Of a stretch of 64,000 bases of DNA, positions 1-12,000 are shown in pieces. The DNA is from Paralvinella palmiformis (lineage: Eukaryota > Annelida > Polychaeta > Terebellida > Alvinellidae). The notes under the pieces were generated by a model that was not told the origin of the DNA, did no database searches, and worked only from the letters and a program-made list of their open reading frames with translations. The position numbers were made by a program, and so were the translations under genes. Each line of letters opens with the position of its first letter. Within the stretch, counting starts at the first letter, position 1. The stretch is from assembly GCA_025642065.1 (NCBI GenBank), contig JAODUP010000463.1, positions 434,001 to 498,000 of the forward strand, given 5' to 3'.

Positions 1-2
1 CG

Positions 3-985
3 TGGATTGGATTGCACGAAAAGGACAGGGTTGTGACAGCAGCACACTGTGATTGTATGGCTGGGTAAGTAACCACATTAAATCTTTTTTACTGTTAAAG
101 TATACTTAAAATAAAAGGTGTTTCAAAAAGCCTTTAACATAAGTATGATTAAGCTGCTTCTTAGCCTGTTTTTTATTATGATAGCATGATTTATTGTACA
201 TATACACGTTACGTAATTATATGTATGAACTGGGGAAATCTCAGCATTCTTATTTATTTTAAAGCAGTTACTGTACTACTGTACTGTGTTTTATCTCACA
301 GCAGACTATAAGTGTAGTAACTTATTTTAACAACCAAAATAAAATTGTTTATTTATTTGTTGTATTGTCCTGTTTCAGGCTTGGTGAATCCTGTTCACAT
401 GTGGCAGCGTTGCTGTTCAAGGTTGAAGCAGCCGTACGTCTTGGTTACACCAGACGTGGGTGTACCGAGTTGCCATGCTACTGGAACAATGACTTTGTGA
501 AGAAAGTGAAACCAGCTCCAATGGACTGCATCAAGTTCTACAAGAAGTCTGCCAACAAGAAGTTATGTCAACAGAGTAAGCAGAACAGATATGGTGCTCC
601 AAGGATTTCTACTGACAAAGAAGAAAAAAGTTGCTGGATAATCTTGCCAGCTGTTCACGTAAACCAGTTGGTTTGAGCCTGTTGAAGGAGCAGTACCAGC
701 CATTCTGCTGGATGATGATAATGATTGGTGTTTTACGGCTACTTTTGTGCACATGGTAGGCTAAATGGGCCGAGCGACCTCCAAAGGTAATGAAGAGAAG
801 TCAAAGATGAAACAACCTTCAGATATGCTACGCCGAGATTTGAACACGCGTGGTATTGATCTGTGGTCCAACGTGCTACCGCTAGACCATGGAGGCACCC
901 CGCCATTCTGCTGGAAGACAACAGCCGAACTGGAGTCTTTGCAGCAACAGTTGACATCACTGTACAAGCAAGAGTATGCCAGTAT
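3..985 (+). pseudogene. SWIM zinc-finger protein gene, 3' part, frameshifted and SINE-disrupted
   Basis: Exon 3-64 ends at a GTAAGT donor. The next exon starts at 379 after TTTCAG. Joined, the frame reads a CxC...CxH SWIM zinc finger (CDC, then ESCSH), followed by a VRLGYT/YWNNDF stretch. SWIM proteins of this kind are multi-copy in invertebrates and often precede a YqaJ-type nuclease domain, but none is visible here. The open frame stops at 676. Coding similarity appears to continue in another frame after the A-run at 624-629, suggesting loss of one A. A SINE at 713-901 then splits the continuation (KEQYQPFCW before it; LQQQLTSLYKQEY after it). I infer a broken gene or old transposon-linked gene. 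The 5' part lies outside the window. Family call by eye from the SWIM spacing. Confidence 0.6.
713..901 (-). mobile_element. tRNA-derived SINE (family SINE-1), full length, with target duplication
   Basis: On the minus strand it reads a tRNA-like head (box B GTTTGAATC-type variant of GTTCGAATCC), a body containing the 'TTTGACTTC' and 'GGCCCATTTAGCC' blocks shared by the other copies, and a short ATC-type tail. The 14-bp duplication GCCATTCTGCTGGA flanks it (699-712 and 902-915). It sits inside the SWIM gene's coding continuation, so it postdates that gene. Confidence 0.85.
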
Positions 986-1150
986 GACCTTGACTGGCTC
1001 CCATTTACCACCATCAATATTTTGCCGTTTCACAGCTTGTAACCATTGCTTTCTCCGCTCAACATCTCTTGGAAGCACGTGGTATGATACTTTCTTTCCT
1101 TGTTTCATATTATGTTTAGTGCATGCGAAAGCTACACAATGCTTAGGCAT
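985..1150 (-). CDS. THAP-domain protein, first exon
   Basis: The minus-strand frame from the ATG at 1148-1150 begins MPKHCVAFACTKHN and continues with GKKVSYHVLP, ERRKQWLQAVKRQN and KWEP. This is the N-terminal part of a THAP C2CH zinc finger: Cys-x4-Cys, SYHVLP in the 'SFHxFP' position, and the invariant Trp. The second half (CxxHF) is not in this frame, so it is either in a later exon or lost. A GT follows KWEPVK near 985 but is a weak donor. Beyond it, the minus frame is antisense to the SWIM gene. The two units are convergent and touch. THAP proteins bind DNA; this one could be a host gene or a transposase N-terminus. Confidence 0.6.
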
Positions 1151-1424
1151 GATAGATGTATAGTACGCACTAGGATTATCGCAAATGGATTAATTCACCC
1201 TGCATTCACAGAGCTCTTGTTGTTACGTTGTTTGCGAATACGCGCGCATTGCACCCTGGGAGGATGGCAAGTCGAGAATACTAAGACCAAACCATTAAAG
1301 TGTAAGGTGATCAAACCTCTCCATTTCTCCCCTAAATTAATCAATTATAATTTAAGTTAGTAACTACTGGGGAAAAATTCCAAGTGCTAAACTTCCATAT
1401 CTTTTTATTTTTATGCAATGGCCT

Positions 1425-3002
1425 TAAATAGATTATTAATTTTAATGATTACAAAATATATTCACACATAATATTATAGTTGTTATTAGTTATTAAGGCT
1501 ATTCAGACAATAAAGTTGAACCAGATTAAAATTACTGTTATGTGGTTTCACAATGAAATATGTTGATATTGTCAGTAAACCAGGTAATATATATATATAT
1601 ATATGTATATGTATAATATGCCTGTTTATTACCTTTTGTCTATTTATTGTTTTATTACCTTTCAGATGTATTAAAGGGGTCAGTTGTATGGACAACTGGA
1701 ACTTCCGGATGTATTGGTGAATATCTAGCTTATGTAATAGCTAAAGCTGGATCTAAACTGATTTTGTCAGCAAGAAGGGAAGATGAATTGAACTTTGAAG
1801 AGAGTCAAACAGCAGTGTCTAAGTATGTTTATCTCTCTTTCCACATGTACTGTATGTGATACAGTCACACATATAAACAACTTATGTTACTATGAAAAAT
1901 TCCATGTTAGATAGTTAGATAAGGTATAACACAATTTTAGTGGTGTTTTTACTTTTAGCAAATATTTTTTAGGTGGAATAAAATAAATTCTATTTTATTG
2001 ACTCATTACCGGAACAGGTATTATAAGCATAAGAATTTGAATGTATATATACATGGTGAATAATTAACAGTTGCAATCTTCTCCTGAACCATGGAGGTAA
2101 CACATCTCAACCTTTTATCAGAATACATGTAAAAATAAAAAGGAAACAGTGTAAAATTGTATAAAATATTTTCTTCAAAATGTACTAATTGTTTTCTGTA
2201 GCAATGTTTATAAAACACCAAACTATGATGATTCCTGAAGAATAAGCATGGCCAGCTATGTAGTGATTCTCTAAATTAGTAATGTGATAGGTTTTATGTC
2301 ATACAACTGAGGTATAATTAAAGAAATAAATACATATAAATAGTATCAGATTGTCATTAAATTGCACAAACCCCAAAATTTTTCCCACGCCCTCAGGTGC
2401 ATGAGGGTCACTTCACTCTGCAACTTCGTTTCCTGTTTTTCATAGGGTTTTCAAAGGTAACTCTCATGCCTGTGTTAAATTATTTTAATTTTGCAGGATC
2501 TCCCTTCTGTGCACCATACTGTGCCACTAAATTTGCTGCTCGGATAAATATATTTAATAACTGTTTTATGAAAATACCACGGATACTTTCAAATAAATGT
2601 TTGTTGTTTTTACTTCAGGGGTGGTTTGATACATTACGTGTGGAGTTAGCACCTGAGAACATTAATGTGACAGTGATTTGTCCCGGACCTGTAATGTCTG
2701 ATCTCACCAATAATGCCTTCAGCGATGCCAAGGACAGGGTAGGGTTATCACATAACACATATAATTGGCAGACTGAAACAAAATCCTTATATTTTAAAGG
2801 TCATGCATAATTATAAATTTTGTTAAATTCTAGCCTGTCATAAGCAAAGAATATGAAAAACAAGTTAAGAAAATGTCCACAGAGAGATGTGCTGAGTTAA
2901 TGGGTGTTGGCATAGCTAAAAATTGGATGAAATGTGGATTTCTGACCATCCTGGATTAGGTCTGCTTTATGCTGCACATATACGCCTGACATTGCTAGAC
3001 TT
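1425..3002 (+). pseudogene. DHRS7-like dehydrogenase pseudogene (inverted duplicate)
   Basis: Exon equivalents of the minus-strand gene at 19,368-22,296 occur here in order with flanking intron sequence, so this is a DNA-level duplicate and not a retrocopy. Exon 2 equivalent is 1666-1822, exon 5 is 2497-2543, exon 6 is 2619-2738 and exon 7 is about 2834-3002. Exons 1, 3, 4 and 8 were not found. Lesions: a 7-bp insertion (CTTTGAA) in exon 2 shifts the frame; the cofactor motif is altered to TGTSGCIG; the exon 5 donor GT is now GA; a 1-bp loss in exon 7 shifts the frame, followed by an early stop; the exon 7 donor is gone. The active-site YxxxK (YCATK) remains. Upstream homology reaches about 1425. 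Confidence 0.85.
1588..1604. repeat. (AT)n microsatellite in pseudogene intron
   Basis: Short AT run at the position where the intact paralogue has a longer AT run inside an inverted repeat (21,924-21,998). Here only one arm of that inverted repeat is present. Confidence 0.8.
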
Positions 3003-3062
3003 TCTGAATTAACAAATTAAATCGTAAATTAATTTGTGGATTTAATTTTATTTTGCCTGTTC

Positions 3063-5290
3063 TAACCATTGAATGGGGATAAATTTTGAATTCAAGGAGA
3101 GCCAGGGCCCTAGTGACCGGAGGTAGATTGTCACGGACAGGCCCCTTCATTAACATGGCACCTAATGGCACTGGTTCATTCTGCGCCGATTTTGGCTGCA
3201 GTAACAGGAAAAGTATGCACAAATAAAGATATTCCCGAAAGGAAATGAAAGCTAATGTAAAAATTTGAAATGATCTGGCTTTTTTAGATAAAGGATATTT
3301 AAAAAATAAGCATAACAATTATGACACGCCCCTACTTGACATCACCCAAGCAGGATCTATCTAGATCTATATTTGTTTCAGACAAAATCTTATTAAATTT
3401 TATTGAACAATATCAACCTATTAATCACAAAATGGGTATGTAAGATATACATAAGCTTACAGTTACATGTACTGGAGCCATTGAAGATGTTATGGGCGGG
3501 AGGTATATTTTACTTTGTTATTGTTAATAATATAATTGGACTTCTACAATTACATTACTATAATCAGATAATTTTTCCCTAAACACAGTAATTATAAGTA
3601 GCTGCATGAGTATTTATATGATCACCTGCATCCATATTTATTTTTAAGCATAAGCAATTGGTACTTCTATTTATAATTTAAATGTTATGAAATTAATTAT
3701 TAAATACCTCAACTAGTGGTAGAAACATTCATTTTTTTTCTTTCTATTGACAGAAGTTAAAGATGGGTTATTAATTGTTGTCGTTCAGATATATGATGAG
3801 GAAAGGATTTAAATTACTTGAATACTAATTGTAGAATGTATGATATGCATTGAAACGGAATTCATGAACCAAACCAGAGATAAACTTATCTAGAATGCTA
3901 TTCCGACTATTTTTGATGTGCCAAATCTACTGCATGCATCCACTGGAATCAAAGATGAAGGTATTAATAGATAGGAGACCTACACAGGAGACAGCTAAGG
4001 CCAGCTGTGATGGAAATTAATATTTATAAATATTAATAGTGAAAATTGGTATTATAAAATTAATTAAATAAGAAACAAGGCAACAAACCCATGAAATTTT
4101 GTCAGCCCATTTCATATCTTAATACAAAAAAGGATTACCAGCACCTGAATTAGTACCAGAATGTTCAGCTCGTGTGCTTTAATTGGTATCCTTCTCTTCA
4201 TAACTTAAATGTATTTCAAATCAAATTCTTTAACCAACTTGAAAAAAAAGGAAAACGTGTTTACACATTGTGTAAGCACTTGGTTCAAGTCATATTACAA
4301 GGTATTGTTCTGTTTCAGTCCTTGAAGTTCTATGATGATGAGATACCATGTAAACAGGCCAATCTTTTGGATACAGATTTACTGGTGTTGGATGTGATAG
4401 ATGATTTTGAGTTATCTGTTACAGTAGTCAATGTATGTCTATTACATCTCTGGGTATATTCTGTCTAACTTTAAACAGTTCACTGATCTGGACTAAATGT
4501 CATATTTTTGTAGTAGTGGTTGTTCTGTGCATTTTTGATATCAAATGACTGATTGTAACTGTAGATGAACCCATGGCACAAGAGATTTGATGCCGCTTAT
4601 TGTATGAACGTATTAATTTCTTTATCTGTAACATGTTAACGTAAACATTGTTAATATTCCATGTATATTCTTTGTTCTCAGCTGGGCAGGACTACATTGG
4701 TCTATATTATTGAGGTGTAGACTTTAAATGAACTTATGATTTTTTAAAGTTAATATATGATAAACGGACATGATGAATATATGGTGGGAAGTTTGTAATG
4801 AATTGTGTTATGATTGCGTTTATAATAGGTGTATATATCATTATATGTATATATGCAAATAAAAAAAAAATTGTGGACTATGAATATGATAAACTGACAT
4901 GATAAAAGTATGTTTGTATGCATTTACATCTATATACCTAATTGTTTTCATTAAAAAAACTTAAATACGCCTTCCACACGCAAACCTGTGAAATAACCTA
5001 AACCACGTTCAATTATTTTCTGATCACCTGTTGAGTGATCGCAAATTGTAGGCTATGAATTAAGTAACTGCATGGGCTGTGAAATCACTTAATTCTTTAT
5101 TTTCAGTTTCAGAGCTTCGTTTTTTTTCTCTCGATATTATGTAACCATGCGCACACATGTACACGATCACATGTGGACAATCAGAGAGCTTTTGTTTATC
5201 TGAGAAATACCTCCGGTCGCTTGAGGCGCCACTGGTTCAAAATTCAACGTGGCGCGGCAAGAGTAACGCCTCTATATATTTAAGCTCTCT
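3063..5290 (+). mobile_element. P-like THAP-bearing element, copy 1 (left end lost)
   Basis: Homologous to copies 2-4 over its length. The right end (...TTTAAGCTCTCT at 5290) matches the others. Inner inverted blocks remain: GACCGGAGGTA near 3115 against TACCTCCGGTCGC near 5207. The left terminus CAAAGAC and its first ~45 bp are missing or replaced, and no left target duplication is visible. The right flank GATTCGTT would be the duplication. The left side abuts the DHRS7 pseudogene, so one deletion may have removed the element's left end and pseudogene exon 8. Confidence 0.75.
3155..4432 (+). pseudogene. THAP-domain gene remnant inside P-like copy 1
   Basis: Three exon-like blocks. Block 1 (3155-3226) reads MAPNGTGSFCADFGCSNRK then a stop; FCADFGC gives the Cys pair opening a THAP finger. 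Block 2 (3754-3960), after TTGACAG and before GAAG|GTATTA, is the decayed second half of the finger. Block 3 (4319-4432) follows TGTTTCAG, is open for 38 codons (SLKFYDDEIPC...SVTVVN), and ends at AAT|GTATGT. The same blocks occur in copies 2 and 3 with splice-like boundaries at the same places, which supports a real ancestral gene. No transposase catalytic domain is visible between block 3 and the right end. Confidence 0.65.
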
Positions 5291-5296
5291 GATTCG

Positions 5297-6015
5297 TTCT
5301 ATTATGCCAACAGCTTTGTACTTTAGTCCAGACAAGAGGTGTCCTATATTTTGACCTACTTTATCGGATCAACCTGCCATGTCCCGCCCATATTTTAGCT
5401 CCGCCCCGTTTAACGGCTACGCCGGATAGAAACAAGCATGTGCGCCACGCACACACACACGCACACACACTGCTGGTGATACTGCTACCTATTGATCTAC
5501 AAGAAAAACTAGACCGAACACGGCCGCCGATTTGATGGCAAACAGGTCCCAACTTCCGGTCTAGGAAATAGGAACGCAGACGAAAAATCAGGTTTATAAA
5601 CGTGGTGAATTATTGTTGTATCGCTGGTTGCATAAGCCGTGGGACGTCTTTTCATCGGTAAGTATAAGGAACACATTTAAAATAGCTGTTAAAGCGGGGT
5701 TTTCGGCGGGAAATTAAGCTAACTGGTATTATATTTAGCCCGTACGACAACCCCCGGCCTATCTCTGGCGTTTGATCCCAATTAAACTACATCTACGGAC
5801 TTGAATAAAACGACTTTTACATATTTCATGGCATATAACAGGAGAGGAATAATACAGATTGTCTGCACACACACAATTATAATGCACACATCACAATAAA
5901 TGTCCGTATTCATAGGTTCAAAACTCGAAGTGCAGCCCCTTCAACGTTGCTTTTTCCACTACCGGAAGTCAGCGCTATCTGGTAATGGCGGCCCATTCAA
6001 ACACCACTGATTGCT
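5297..6015 (+). repeat. Second THAP-bearing repeat family (copy a)
   Basis: Part of this segment (about 5297-5760) is similar to 22,330-22,800, and part (about 5810-6010) to 32,800-32,990, so it is a dispersed repeat. It carries a THAP-type exon start at 5605-5657: in frame it reads NYCCIAGCISRGTSFHR and ends at CG|GTAAGT, the classic intron position just after 'SFH'. A GTG stands where an ATG is expected. Contains an (AC)n run at about 5447-5472. Likely a transposon remnant; ends not defined. Confidence 0.55.
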
Positions 6016-6659
6016 AGGTCTAGTTTTCTTTTAGGTCAAGTGCTGCTACCAAAGACTGTGCATTACTGGTCTGAAACAGATGTGGCGTGATGATGTGAAA
6101 ATTGATATCGTCCAGAGTTTGAATTCACGGTTCGAGATGCTATGTGCATGTGCTTTATAATACACAGCTAAAACACACACACATGCATACGCATGTACCA
6201 GGGGCCGATCAAGGGGAGGGGGGTCTAATCAAGACTAAAGCCATTATGCAAGGCACGAAGGGGGTAAGAGGAAAAATTGAAATCAGATAGTACATAGATG
6301 TCTTCGAAAGCACTATACAAAATCCGCATTTTCAAGTATATATTGTGTATACATACTGGCAAAAGTAGACATTAATGTGAATAAAGATCCATGCTATGAG
6401 ATTTGGTGATTGGTTCAGTGTATATAGAGATTGCTAGGATTACTGGGGGTTACTCGATTTGTTACTAGAAACATAAAAGGGTCCTAGTCATAATGTGACA
6501 TACTGTGCACGATATCACTAAAAATCAATAACGTGCATATTTATGAGAAAGAAACAGTGATGTTTAAAATATTTATTACCTCATGTAAATCTACATCAGT
6601 TAGTCGAAAAGGCTGCCCTTGAATAAACATCTAGGCTGTTCTTTAATGAACCTATCTCC
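6016..6659. other. No gene recognised
   Basis: AT-rich sequence with short ORFs only. No splice-supported exon or repeat match was seen, apart from a short GGGG-rich patch near 6210-6260. Confidence 0.5.
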
Positions 6660-7640
6660 ATGTTTTGGAAATCGATGTGTTTACTGTAATGTATTTTGAT
6701 AAATGTTAAGGCAGAGAACCTTGTGTCAGCCATCCGGCTCCTCATATGGCTTTTGATTAGCCTCAACACAGAGAAACTACGCTCTGCTTCCGCAGATGTG
6801 ACAGGCAGAGTACTTGCTAATACCAGTAAATTTCTAATGTTCGTAAAGAAACTGGAACTGCAGATACTAATGATTTGGTCAAAGTATCAGGTAAATCGAC
6901 CCTATCAGACTTCCTGGACCACATATTGAACCATATGGATACCTCATTATCTAATGACCTCGGAGTTGGCATGTCGTCATGCCATGATTCAAATTGCCTT
7001 TGGGGAGGCTTCCCTAGTTTGACCATTAAAGATGGTATTAGATCCAGCAAAGTACTCACTGGTCAGCAGTTCTATGCAGAAAAACTTTCTGGAACTGTTG
7101 CAGTAAGATATCAATAAAAGGAATGCCAATAATAATAATAAAGAAGAGGTGCGTCAGCAGGAACCTTCGACCTATTACCCTGAACCCTTGGAATCCTTGG
7201 CATTCCATCTTCAGTACGTATTTATAAAGCCAGCTGGTTTGCTTCTCGTACCATCTCTGGAATTCTATCCCAATGTCATTCCCCAAAATTTTTATCTCCG
7301 ATTTAATATCGTCAATCATTGTATATGACTACTTTTAAAACCATGAGCCGTAGTCTTGGTATCGCTATCCCAATTCCTACTTTCATTAATCTCTGGATTA
7401 ACCATAGCATCAAAGCGAGCAACCACGTGTTCATAAAGCTCACCAAATGTTTTCAACCAAGAATGTCTTTCAACCCAGCATGTCTAGCACAAACCTTTAA
7501 GTTTCTCGTGGCGAGTATTGGGGCAATATTGTTTAAGTGCAAGCCCCAGGAATGTTTTGCCTCTTGGGAGAATTGTCAAAATATTGTACTTACTAAGTTA
7601 TTATTTAACAGACAAATCATAGTTATACTTCATTTTTAAA
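6660..7640 (-). pseudogene. hAT-like transposase remnant (C-terminal half)
   Basis: Reading from about 7560 down to 6665 on the minus strand, successive frames give CWVERHSWLKTFGELYEHV, ESRNWDSDTK, MIDDIKSEIKILGNDIGIEF, QFESWHDDMPTPRSLDNEV, and finally PVTSAEAERSFSVLRLIKSH with MRSRMADTRFSAL. The last block is the hAT-type C-terminal dimerisation motif. The order matches hAT-like transposases of the ZMYM1/DUF4371 kind. Frames switch several times and a simple insert (GIPFIDILL region) interrupts the middle, so it is dead. No N-terminal zinc finger was seen upstream. Confidence 0.75.
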
Positions 7641-7911
7641 CTAAGTAACTTATTATAAAATGAAGTATAATTGTGATTTGTCTGTTAAAAATGGTATCAG
7701 GCACACATTACACAACACTCAATGTGTGGTTATTTAAAATTCACAGTACTATTACTAGTTATTATGTCAAAAAATGGTATATTGCATTTAAAGATGAGGG
7801 ATCTCGATTATAAATGGGAATCATGAATGACCTATCCGTATATCCGCCACTGCGCACGCAAAATGGCGAAACAGGGATGCGACCACTCTGTATATTTATT
7901 TATGACTCCCA

Positions 7912-8072
7912 TGGCCTAACTGGTAGCGTGGTTGGCCACATATCTATTATAGCACCTGGGTTCAAACCCCGGTCAGAAGGGTGTTTCATCTTTCACTTCG
8001 CCATATTACCTTTGAAGGTCGTTCGGCCTATTTGCCTACCTTGTGCACAAAAGAGGCCGTAAAACAGCAACA
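7912..8072 (+). mobile_element. SINE-1 copy, diverged
   Basis: tRNA-like head (TGGCCTAACTGGTAGCG; box B GGTTCAAACCCC), then the shared body (CTTTCACTTCGCC, GTTCGGCC) and tail AAAACAGCAAC. The right edge abuts the A/T-rich tail of the LINE fragment at 8,076. Possible TATTTATTTA duplication, not certain because the flank is low complexity. Confidence 0.75.
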
Positions 8073-8075
8073 TTT

Positions 8076-8560
8076 TTTATTTATTTAATTCAACCTCGAT
8101 AAAAAGAGAAAAAAGCAGTATAGTGAATACATTAAAACATATACAGCAATAGCACATGGGACACAAAATATTTTAAAACATATACAACAATATAGCATAG
8201 GATACAATGTTGATTAAAACAGATATACAGCGATATGACATGGGTTACAATAAACATAATACAATATTTGTCATGTACAGTGAAAGTAAAAGGTGAGTGT
8301 AAATAGTTTGACTAGCATGTACTCGCCACACGGGTTTAATAAAATGTTCATTGAATAACAGCATACATAAATAATAGACTATACCCCGTTTAAGACAATA
8401 GGAGTGAAGCCAATATAGACAATTGTACCTGGAATAATAATACTATCTTTCATATATTCTGATAAAAGCTGATAGCCTATCAGTATATCAGTAGCTATCA
8501 CAGTACTAACATGATGCAAATTGCATATAGGAGATTTGAATACCGGGAACGCTTTCTTAA
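8076..8560 (-). mobile_element. LINE 3' fragment (same family as 35.7-45.7 kb LINE)
   Basis: Inverted similarity to 45,230-45,662, including the shared peptide QLLSEYMK...IIIPGTIV and the 3' end TTGAATTAAATAAATAAA. A 5'-truncated copy typical of target-primed reverse transcription. Confidence 0.7.
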
Positions 8561-9061
8561 AGGGACAGTTCACCCATCAGAAAACATTTCGTAAATATGT
8601 GATGCTTAGAACAATAACCAAAAATTCCACAATAATAATCACAAAATATACCTGATATTATAGATATAGGGAAATAATTCCAATTATTGGAGGGCTGCCA
8701 TTACGACTGCACCGGAAGCCAGATTCGAAGGCGGGAAAGAGAAAACTGAAAATTGCTCTGACGTCATATAAGCACTCTCTAAACTGACACGCATTATAGT
8801 TGATCTTCATGGTTAGTATCTCAGCCATTCGGGATGCTGTGATATACATTTCACATTTGAATCAGCTAAAATACATTTCAGATTTTGCACAGAATGGCAA
8901 CAAAGATATTCCCTCTCGGTATCCATTGATTCATAGAATTCACACAGACAACTCTCAGTGTTCCGGGTTCTCCTCGAGCTTTCTTCCACGATTCCACTTT
9001 CTTCGAAACAATCAGAATCATCTGGCTCTTCTAAGGTTCCTTTCGGCTCAAACTGATATGG
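8561..9061. other. Unassigned spacer with possible DNA-element end
   Basis: Starts with an AAAGGGACAGTTCACCC stretch that resembles the end of a small DNA element, but no matching inverted end was found. Short ORFs here are not supported. Confidence 0.3.
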
Positions 9062-12000
9062 TTGTATATCATAAATGACGTAATTTTAATAATAATTCCA
9101 TTATGTTCTGGAATAATTCTGCTTTTGTACGAGCTCTTAAGACAATTTCTGTGGCAAACCATCTATGCAGTAGAAAGTTTACTAAATACTTTGCCCAAGG
9201 ACCTTTACCAAAAGGCAGAAGAAGGACTTGCCAATGTGCAACAAGCCGCCATCACAGAGCAAGTCCTTCACATGGTCCTGGAGACAGCACTACAGACAGA
9301 CAGACAGATAGTCGCAGACAAGCCAGTGAAACAACATCCATCACCCAATAAGGGAACTTTCACACCATCTCCTAGAACATCAGGGGATTCAAAACAAACA
9401 CAAATGTCCTCCTTGCAGCCATCCAAGATAAGCCACCAGAAATAATTATATTACAAGAGTCCCTGACCAGCACTAAACGCACTCCAAATATTCTAGGATA
9501 CATCATATACCACAAGCCCAACGTAACTAAATCAGTCACATTCCCCCCGGGACTTATCACCGCAATAAGGTCGGATGTTCCCCAGAACCCTAGCACCCTA
9601 CTCAGAGCGAATGATGACTACGAGACACTGACTACCGACATACATAGCTTCAACAAAGGATTTTTCCACCGGGTCAACACCTACGCGTCACGAGGCCACC
9701 TTTTAAATATCACAGATGTTTCTGCCGGCTCTGACAACTTCCTGATATTAGGAGACATCAATGCTAACTCTAAAAACTGGGGTTCTAAAGACACCAGAGC
9801 AGGACACCATATCCTCGAATAACTAGGCAACTTCGATGCCATCCTCCTTAATGACCCCAAAGACCCACCACTATATACGGGTCAACCTTAGATTTAGCCA
9901 TAGCTGCTCCTCAAGTCGCATCAGTAGCTCAATGTCACCAAATTGGCTCACTGATCTCAGACCACATAGCTACTCGTATTAAAATCACCAATTCTTTCAA
10001 TAAAATCCCTGATAACCAAAGACTACCCAGATGGAACATTAATAACGCCAACTGGAAGATCTTCACAGATAAACTGCATGATCTCTTTTAATAGTCCCGG
10101 ACCCAACTCTCTCAGTTGATAAAATATTCCAAGGTCTATCAGCAGACCTCCACGAAGCGGCCACCTTAGCAATCCGCCTATCCACTCCCAGGCCCTTTAG
10201 GATTCCCCGTTCTTTCCTACCACCTGAGACTAAGAAATGGACTGGAGAGGTGAGCCGCCTCTCCAAAATCTTCAAATCAAGCCCTACTTCTAATAACAAA
10301 GCTGAATTCAGGGCAGCCCAACAAGAAACCAAAAGACATCTTTTCATAATGAAAAGCCAACAATGGGATCAATGGTGCAACAAGCTCGCAGAAATGAATG
10401 CCAAAGACATATGGCAAGAAATCAAAAATATAAAAGGGCATCCTACAGCAGTTAAACCCTAATCCCTAATAAAGAAACTAATAATATCGCCAGGCACTTT
10501 GCCACCAGAGCCGCCCATGATACACTCCCTGAGGATGTAAACATTCTCTTAAACAACTCCAGGGACAGAGACGTCAATCCGTACTCCAAGCAAAATTGGC
10601 AAGTACTGACACAGATGTACCTTTCTCTAGTCACGACCTGGAAGCAGTGGAATCGTGGATCCAAGGTCGCCTCCCAGTTCACTGGAAAACTGCAGTTGTC
10701 ATTCCAATCCCCAAACCAGGTGAACAAGGACACATACCTATTATATGGACACATCCCACTCTATCAAAGATCATGGAGCGCCTAATGCTATCCCGTCTGC
10801 TCTGGAACCTTCCCAAGCCGAATACCTTGTTTGGTTTCACCAAGGGAAGATCCACAGTTGATGCTATTCTCCATCTAGTGAATCTCATCACTTCCAGGAG
10901 GAAATATAACATAGACAATAAAAAAGAGAGTCTTTAACAGTTTACACCGCCTTCTTAGATCTAGACAAAGTCTTTGAAAGAGCCGATCACCTCTCCATTT
11001 TAAACTACCTTTCCTCTCTAGGTTAACACGGGTACTCCCCAAGGATCTTCCCTCTCCCCTACATTATTCAATGCATTAGTTATTCTCCTTATCTCCATCT
11101 CCCAACCACCATGAGGCAATCATCTCACATACCAGCCACGCTGCCAAAAAACCTCAAATAACCCTTAACACATTGGCCACAACCGCCAATAACCTAGGAC
11201 TTTTCTTTTCATCAGCCAAGACCTTCCGCCAATCAGAGATCTTCCAACTGGGTAAACAACCTATAGAAACTGTCAAACACTACAAATACCTAGGCGTAAC
11301 CATTGACGCCCGCCTCTCATTTACTAAACATCTTGCTGACGCTAAACACAAAATATACAGTAGACTCAACATGATAAAAATAATATCCAATTTTAAAATA
11401 TGACTCAGCACCAAGATGCTTGTTACTCTGTAGAAGGCATTAATACAATCAATTCATGTATATGCAGCACCGGTCCTCCTCCTAGCAGCTCCATCTGCAA
11501 TAAAAGATCTAGAACAGGCCCGCACCCATCAGGACGGCAAGAACGCTTGGCCTGTTATGTTCAGAAAGAGGACCTTGACATACAAGGGAAGACTTCCTGA
11601 CAACACCCCCATCACCCTAGCAGAGCTCCATGCCATACAGGCCGCTCTAGCTTTGAAACTCTCCAGACACAACTCAAAAGATATAATCATTCATTCAAAT
11701 GCAATGGCCGCCCTTACCATTCTTGAGAACCGAATATATAAAACCTACCCTGAAATACATCAAAAATTTTCAAATCAGCCAAATTCCTTCATAGACAAGG
11801 AACCCAATCGACCATCCATTGGATCCCAAGCCATGTCGACCTTGACGGAAACGAACACGCTGACAGACAGGCCAATATCGCCACCAGTTTAAATGAACTC
11901 CTGCATGCTGAGCAAACAGGAAGAACCTACATTCACCTTATAAAAAGTCATTTCTCCAAACAAATCCGTCGCATAGCAACGGAAAACATAACCCCTCTCC

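Noticed and set aside
765..1163. 132-codon plus-strand ORF
   Set aside because: Runs through the SINE at 713-901 and then antisense of the THAP exon; a chance fusion.
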